Source: Bacilli bacterium (GTDB taxonomy: Bacteria > Bacillota_I > Bacilli_A > RF39 > UBA660). From it: 64,000 nucleotides of DNA. A program made the translations under genes and the position numbers. The notes under the pieces were generated by a model. The model had not been told where the DNA came from. It made no database searches and was given only the letters and a program-made list of their open reading frames with translations. Numbering within the stretch: position 1 is the stretch's first letter; every line of letters begins with the position of its first letter. Positions 60,819 to 64,000 of the stretch are shown in pieces. Where the stretch lies: NCBI GenBank assembly GCA_900768345.1, contig CAAGCO010000007.1, positions 124,001 to 188,000 of the forward strand, given 5' to 3'.

Positions 60819-61616
60819 ATGAAAAAAAGAGTAATTAGTGCTATAGTAGCTTTGATTATTGTAGTACCATTATTGATTTTAGGTGGTTATTGGTTTTATA
60901 TAGGAGCATGTGTTATAGGAGTAATTGGTTTTAACGAATTCTTATTAGTTCGTGAAAAAGAAAAAAAGTTACCATTAATAGTAAAATGTTTATCAATGGT
61001 TGCTTTTATAATTTTGATGATGTCATCTATATCTAATAGCTATACATTTAAAATTGATTATAGATCTTTATCACTTGTTATGTTGTGTTGCTTACTACCA
61101 TTGTTATTTTATCCTGATAGAAAAGAATTTGATGCTGATGATGCATTCTATCTATTAGGTGGTGTATTCTTTTTAGGAACTGCATTTAATTTCTTAATTA
61201 CTATTAGAAATATGAGTTTAGATTATTTAGTATACATTATGTTAGTAACATTTATGACAGATACATTTGCTCATTTCTTTGGAACTAAATTAGGAAAGAT
61301 TAAATTATGTCCTAAAATTAGTCCTAATAAAACAGTTGAAGGAGCTTTAGGTGGTACCTTCTTTGGTACATTTATTGGTGTTATATATTTTATAACATTC
61401 ATTAAAATTGATGCTAATTTATTATCAGTATGCTTAATATCTTTATTCTTATCTGTTATGGCTCAATTTGGGGATTTATTCTTCTCATCAGTTAAGAGAA
61501 AATATGGTGTTAAAGATTATGGTAATATCATGCCAGGGCATGGTGGAGTATTAGATAGAGTAGATAGTTTATTATTTGCTATATTAGCATTTACTTTTGC
61601 AATAACATTCTTCTAG
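60819..61616 (+). CDS. cdsA: Phosphatidate cytidylyltransferase
   Basis: 265 residues, about seven or eight membrane segments. It makes CDP-diacylglycerol, the substrate of PgsA (17817). The C-terminal signature SSVKRKYGVKDYGNIMPGHGG is complete. ATG 60819 is 5 bases after GGTGA and is preferred to the ATG at 60807. The order cdsA-rseP is the usual one, but uppS and dxr, which often flank them, are absent. Confidence 0.95.
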   Translation: MKKRVISAIVALIIVVPLLILGGYWFYIGACVIGVIGFNEFLLVREKEKKLPLIVKCLSMVAFIILMMSSISNSYTFKIDYRSLSLVMLCCLLPLLFYPDRKEFDADDAFYLLGGVFFLGTAFNFLITIRNMSLDYLVYIMLVTFMTDTFAHFFGTKLGKIKLCPKISPNKTVEGALGGTFFGTFIGVIYFITFIKIDANLLSVCLISLFLSVMAQFGDLFFSSVKRKYGVKDYGNIMPGHGGVLDRVDSLLFAILAFTFAITFF

Positions 61617-61626
61617 GAGGGATAAA

Positions 61627-62688
61627 ATGAATTTCTTGATAACGTTATTGATATTGTTTATAATTTTAAGTGTAATAATAATTGTCCATGAATTTGGACA
61701 TTTTATTGCGGCAAAAAAAGGTGGAGTTTATATAGATGAGTTTTCTCTTGGTATGGGACCTCAACTATTAAAATATAAACCTAAAAAAAGCGAAACAACT
61801 TATTCTTTAAGAGCTTTTCCAATTGGTGGATTTGTTTCTATGGCTGAAAAAGAAGATCCTAGTAACAAGACTATTAAGAAAAATCAAGTACTTGAGAATA
61901 AGAGCTTTGGAAGAAAACTTTTAGTATTAATAAATGGTATATTATTTAACTGTTTTTTAGCTATTTTCTTATTCTTTGTAAGTGGACTTCTTTATGGTAG
62001 ACCTGTTAGCGAACCAGTGATTAATAAAGTTGTTGAAGGAATGGCTGCAGAAAAAGTTGGACTTGAAAGTGGAGATAAGATTCTTGAAGTCAATGGTGTT
62101 AAAATAAACACTTGGGATGATTTCTTATTAGAAGCATCTGCTAAAAAATTAAAAGATGAATATATATTTAAAGTAGAAAAAAGTAATGGAGACATTAAAG
62201 AATATAATTTAGTTCCTGAAGTACAAGAAGTAGAAGGACAAGAAGTTAAAGTATTTGGTATACAATCAAGTGGAACAACTTACTATAAAGGATTTAAAAA
62301 TGCGGTAATATATGCATTTGAAGGATTCTATACAAACTTTAAAACAATATTTAAAATATTAGGTAATTTATTTACTGGTGAAGTTCCAGTTAAGAGTCTT
62401 AGTGGACCAGTTGGAATATATTCTCTTGTAGATTCTGTTAAATCTCAAGGAGTAAATACATTATTATATTTAACGGCATATTTAAGTATTAATGTAGCAA
62501 TTATTAACTTAATACCAATTCCAGTATTTGATGGTGGTAGAGTATTAATATTATTAATAGAAAAGATAACAAAAAGAAAATCTAGTGAGAACTTAGAAGC
62601 AATATTAAATTATGTTGGATTTGCTTTAATGATTCTTTTAATGCTTTATGTTACATTTAATGATATAATAAGACTTGTGGTGAAATAA
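61627..62688 (+). CDS. rseP: RIP metalloprotease RseP (site-2 protease)
   Basis: 353 residues. The zinc motif HEFGH (21-25) lies in the first membrane helix, a PDZ domain spans about 120-200, and the second metal site motif is NLIPIPVFDGGR near residue 298. It cleaves membrane-embedded anti-sigma factors or signal-peptide remnants. The ATG follows AGGAGGG, 10 bases after cdsA. It overlaps the next gene by one base. Confidence 0.95.
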   Translation: MNFLITLLILFIILSVIIIVHEFGHFIAAKKGGVYIDEFSLGMGPQLLKYKPKKSETTYSLRAFPIGGFVSMAEKEDPSNKTIKKNQVLENKSFGRKLLVLINGILFNCFLAIFLFFVSGLLYGRPVSEPVINKVVEGMAAEKVGLESGDKILEVNGVKINTWDDFLLEASAKKLKDEYIFKVEKSNGDIKEYNLVPEVQEVEGQEVKVFGIQSSGTTYYKGFKNAVIYAFEGFYTNFKTIFKILGNLFTGEVPVKSLSGPVGIYSLVDSVKSQGVNTLLYLTAYLSINVAIINLIPIPVFDGGRVLILLIEKITKRKSSENLEAILNYVGFALMILLMLYVTFNDIIRLVVK

Positions 62689-63059
62689 TGAAGAATAGTT
62701 ATTTAGATAATAAAGTTGTATTAAAATATTGTTCTGATTACTATAGAATAATAAATGAAGAGTTTAGTGAGCTTGACTATATGACTGATAAAATAATAAC
62801 TATTTTTCAGTCTTATATATTTAGAATCGATATTACAGACAAATCTGCTTTGAAAAAAGTAGGTATGCTTAATAAAGCAGTTGCTAGATATATTGACGAC
62901 AGGGAGTTTAAAACTTTGCTTACTTCCGCTTTAACATCTCTAAAAGTTTCTAAAAAAGAAACTGATGTTATTGGTATAATAGTAAAAACTATTATAGATG
63001 AGTATAAAAAGTATATGGAAGGATTTACAAGAAACTTGTATATTCCTAGATGGATTTAA
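62688..63059 (+). CDS. Hypothetical protein, 123 residues
   Basis: Mostly helical, soluble, no signal peptide. Starts within the rseP stop (TAATG) so is translated with it. It has a Lys/Asp-rich middle (KSALKKVGMLNKAVARYIDD) and no catalytic motif. Not recognised; part of the cdsA-rseP operon. Confidence 0.65.
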   Translation: MKNSYLDNKVVLKYCSDYYRIINEEFSELDYMTDKIITIFQSYIFRIDITDKSALKKVGMLNKAVARYIDDREFKTLLTSALTSLKVSKKETDVIGIIVKTIIDEYKKYMEGFTRNLYIPRWI

Positions 63060-63084
63060 AATTAATAAGGTGTGGTAATAAAAA

Positions 63085-63573
63085 ATGAATTATGATAAAG
63101 GCTTATACTATGAAATCTATAGCGAATTTTATAGTGTTAATAAGTTTAGAAAGCTTAAGTCTATAATACATCATGGTGATAATAGACTTAATCATATAAA
63201 TAGGGTCGCTAAAATGAGTTTTTTTATCTCTTCAAAAATGGGGTTAGATTATATTTCTTGTACTAGAGGTGCTCTTATGCATGATTTCTTTACTACTGAT
63301 GATTTAAGTAAAACTGATAGTAGATACAAAGATTTCTTAAAGACTCATCCTAAAGAAGCACTTGCTAATGCTTCTAAGTACTTTGAAATAAACGAAGTTG
63401 AAAAAGATATAATACTTACACATATGTATCCAATTACTAGAGTTAAACCTAAATATAAAGAATCTAAGATAGTTAGTATTTGTGATAAATTAGTTAGTTT
63501 TTATGAATTTTTTAGATTTGAAGTTAAAGCTAATTTATGTTATGCGTTATTATCTTTTTATAAATTAATTTAG
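63085..63573 (+). CDS. HD-domain protein
   Basis: 162 residues. The pattern H-x8-H near HHGDNRLNHINRV (about 29-41), the HD pair in GALMHDFF (near 68) and a later His (ILTHMYP near 112) fit a small HD-type metal-dependent phosphohydrolase. The substrate (nucleotides or ppGpp-like) cannot be told. It may be transcribed with the cdsA operon and ends in a terminator before tRNA-Arg. Confidence 0.8.
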   Translation: MNYDKGLYYEIYSEFYSVNKFRKLKSIIHHGDNRLNHINRVAKMSFFISSKMGLDYISCTRGALMHDFFTTDDLSKTDSRYKDFLKTHPKEALANASKYFEINEVEKDIILTHMYPITRVKPKYKESKIVSICDKLVSFYEFFRFEVKANLCYALLSFYKLI

Positions 63574-63596
63574 ACTAGTTACTAGTCTTTTTTTGT
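63572..63596 (+). terminator. Intrinsic terminator of the HD-domain gene
   Basis: AGACTAG / CTAGTCT stem with TTA loop starting in the stop codon, then a run of seven T. Confidence 0.88.
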
Positions 63597-63604
63597 GTTA
63601 CAAT
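63596..63604 (+). promoter_or_regulatory. Extended -10 promoter of tRNA-Arg
   Basis: TGTTACAAT, ending nine bases before the tRNA. Confidence 0.65.
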
Positions 63605-63612
63605 AATTATGT

Positions 63613-63689
63613 GTCCATGTAGCTCAGTAGGATAGAGTAATCGCCTCCTAAGCGATAGGTCGTTGGTTCGATTCCAATCATGGACGCCA
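63613..63689 (+). tRNA. tRNA-Arg (anticodon CCT)
   Basis: 77-nt cloverleaf with encoded CCA. Acceptor GTCCATG / CATGGAC, anticodon stem ATCGC / GCGAT, loop CTCCTAA with CCT at 63647-63649 (reads AGG), T stem GTTGG / CCAAT, discriminator G. Confidence 0.96.
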
Positions 63690-63711
63690 TATTATTGTAA
63701 AGTGTAATTAT

Positions 63712-63868
63712 ATGAATTATAATGATAAAGTTATAGATTTACTAAAAAACAAATATGATTTAAATAATATTGATATTAGTAACTCAATGTTTTCATTATT
63801 TTGGTGATAAGAAAATTAAAAAATTATTTAAGGACTTAGAAATCTTAAACGTGTGGGGGATTTTATGA
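63712..63868 (+). pseudogene. Frameshifted small gene next to tRNA-Arg
   Basis: ATG 63712 opens a frame that stops at 63807 after 31 codons. From about 63785 another frame continues (CFHYFGDKKIKKLFKDLEIL) to a TGA at 63866-63868. That stop overlaps the next start codon (ATGA), as expected for a real coupled gene. A two-base deletion near 63777-63785 would explain the break. Family unknown; an assembly error is possible. Confidence 0.55.
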
Positions 63869-64000
63869 AATATTTGGAATTAACTAAAGAACAATATGAT
63901 AGTATATCAATATTATCTCTAGTAAGACATATATCTGATAGTGGAGTTAAGACTGCTCTTATATCAAGAATGGATTATTATACAAAGTCTGGTGAAACTT
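63865..64000 (+). CDS. Start of an unidentified gene, cut by the window end
   Basis: ATG 63865 after a GGGGG ribosome binding site opens a frame through the last base (45 visible codons: helical, beginning MKYLELTKEQYDSIS). Not enough is present to name it. It is coupled to the frameshifted gene upstream. Confidence 0.6.
   Translation, partial: MKYLELTKEQYDSISILSLVRHISDSGVKTALISRMDYYTKSGET

Noticed and set aside
1..64000. Mollicutes genetic code (TGA = Trp)
   Set aside because: Trp is encoded by TGG throughout and many genes end in TGA inside or next to a terminator (9348, 39502, 60756), so TGA is a stop.
1..64000. CRISPR array, insertion sequence, prophage or integrase
   Set aside because: No spaced direct repeats, transposase or integrase motifs were seen; the amidase at 5050 is isolated and not in a phage cluster.

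Overview
The window is a very AT-rich, gene-dense bacterial chromosome segment. It reads as a low-GC Bacillota (class Bacilli), most likely an uncultured gut lineage near RF39/Mollicutes; that placement is inference from gene content and base composition. The evidence is Gram-positive synteny (gpsB-rnpB, rodZ-pgsA-recA, ftsY-ylxM, ecfA-ecfA-ecfT-truA, cdsA-rseP), two T-box riboswitches, a B-type RNase P RNA, RNase J, and peptidoglycan genes (dacA, amidase), so the cell has a wall. The code is standard: TGA is a real stop, often inside the gene's own terminator, and Trp is TGG. Only two genes are on the minus strand.

Layout. 1-6400: thioredoxin-like fragment, SDR oxidoreductase, unknown proteins, a Trp T-box with trpS, an amidase with N-terminal repeats and a broken nucleotide-enzyme gene. 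6400-19650: information processing and envelope genes (uvrB, miaB, priA, fmt, gpsB, rnpB, rodZ-like, pgsA, recA). 19750-20990: a pilin-like/BspA-repeat surface protein whose promoter spacer contains a run of ten G. 21000-31980: cysS, a VanY-like pseudoenzyme, yvcK, tRNA-Ala, membrane proteins, an HTH-phosphoesterase, rnj (minus), ftsY-ylxM. 32000-45140: two pilin-like proteins, an SPFH/zinc-ribbon membrane cluster, S41-like protease, dacA, an FNT channel, and an ECF module with eroded ATPases followed by truA. 45200-54800: HerA-like ATPase, GH31 protein, Leu T-box with a small membrane protein and leuS, a sortase-type surface protein, and a STAS-sigma pair. 54800-64000: polar amino-acid ABC transporter plus arcA and arcB (arginine uptake and catabolism; no arcC here), cdsA-rseP, an HD-domain gene, tRNA-Arg and a frameshifted gene at the right edge.

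Genes are packed with very short gaps. A recurrent design is an intrinsic terminator whose stem contains the stop codon, followed within tens of bases by a promoter (often an extended -10, TGnTATAAT) and a GGTGA- or AGGAG-type ribosome binding site. The strongest candidate for new biology is the poly(G) promoter at 19751-19779: a TTGACC / exactly 17 bp / TATAAT promoter with ten G in the spacer, in front of a surface protein, as expected of a slipped-strand phase-variation switch. A second theme is loss of catalytic motifs in otherwise well-preserved genes (ECF ATPases, VanY-like protein, GH31, LeuRS editing site, PriA Walker B).
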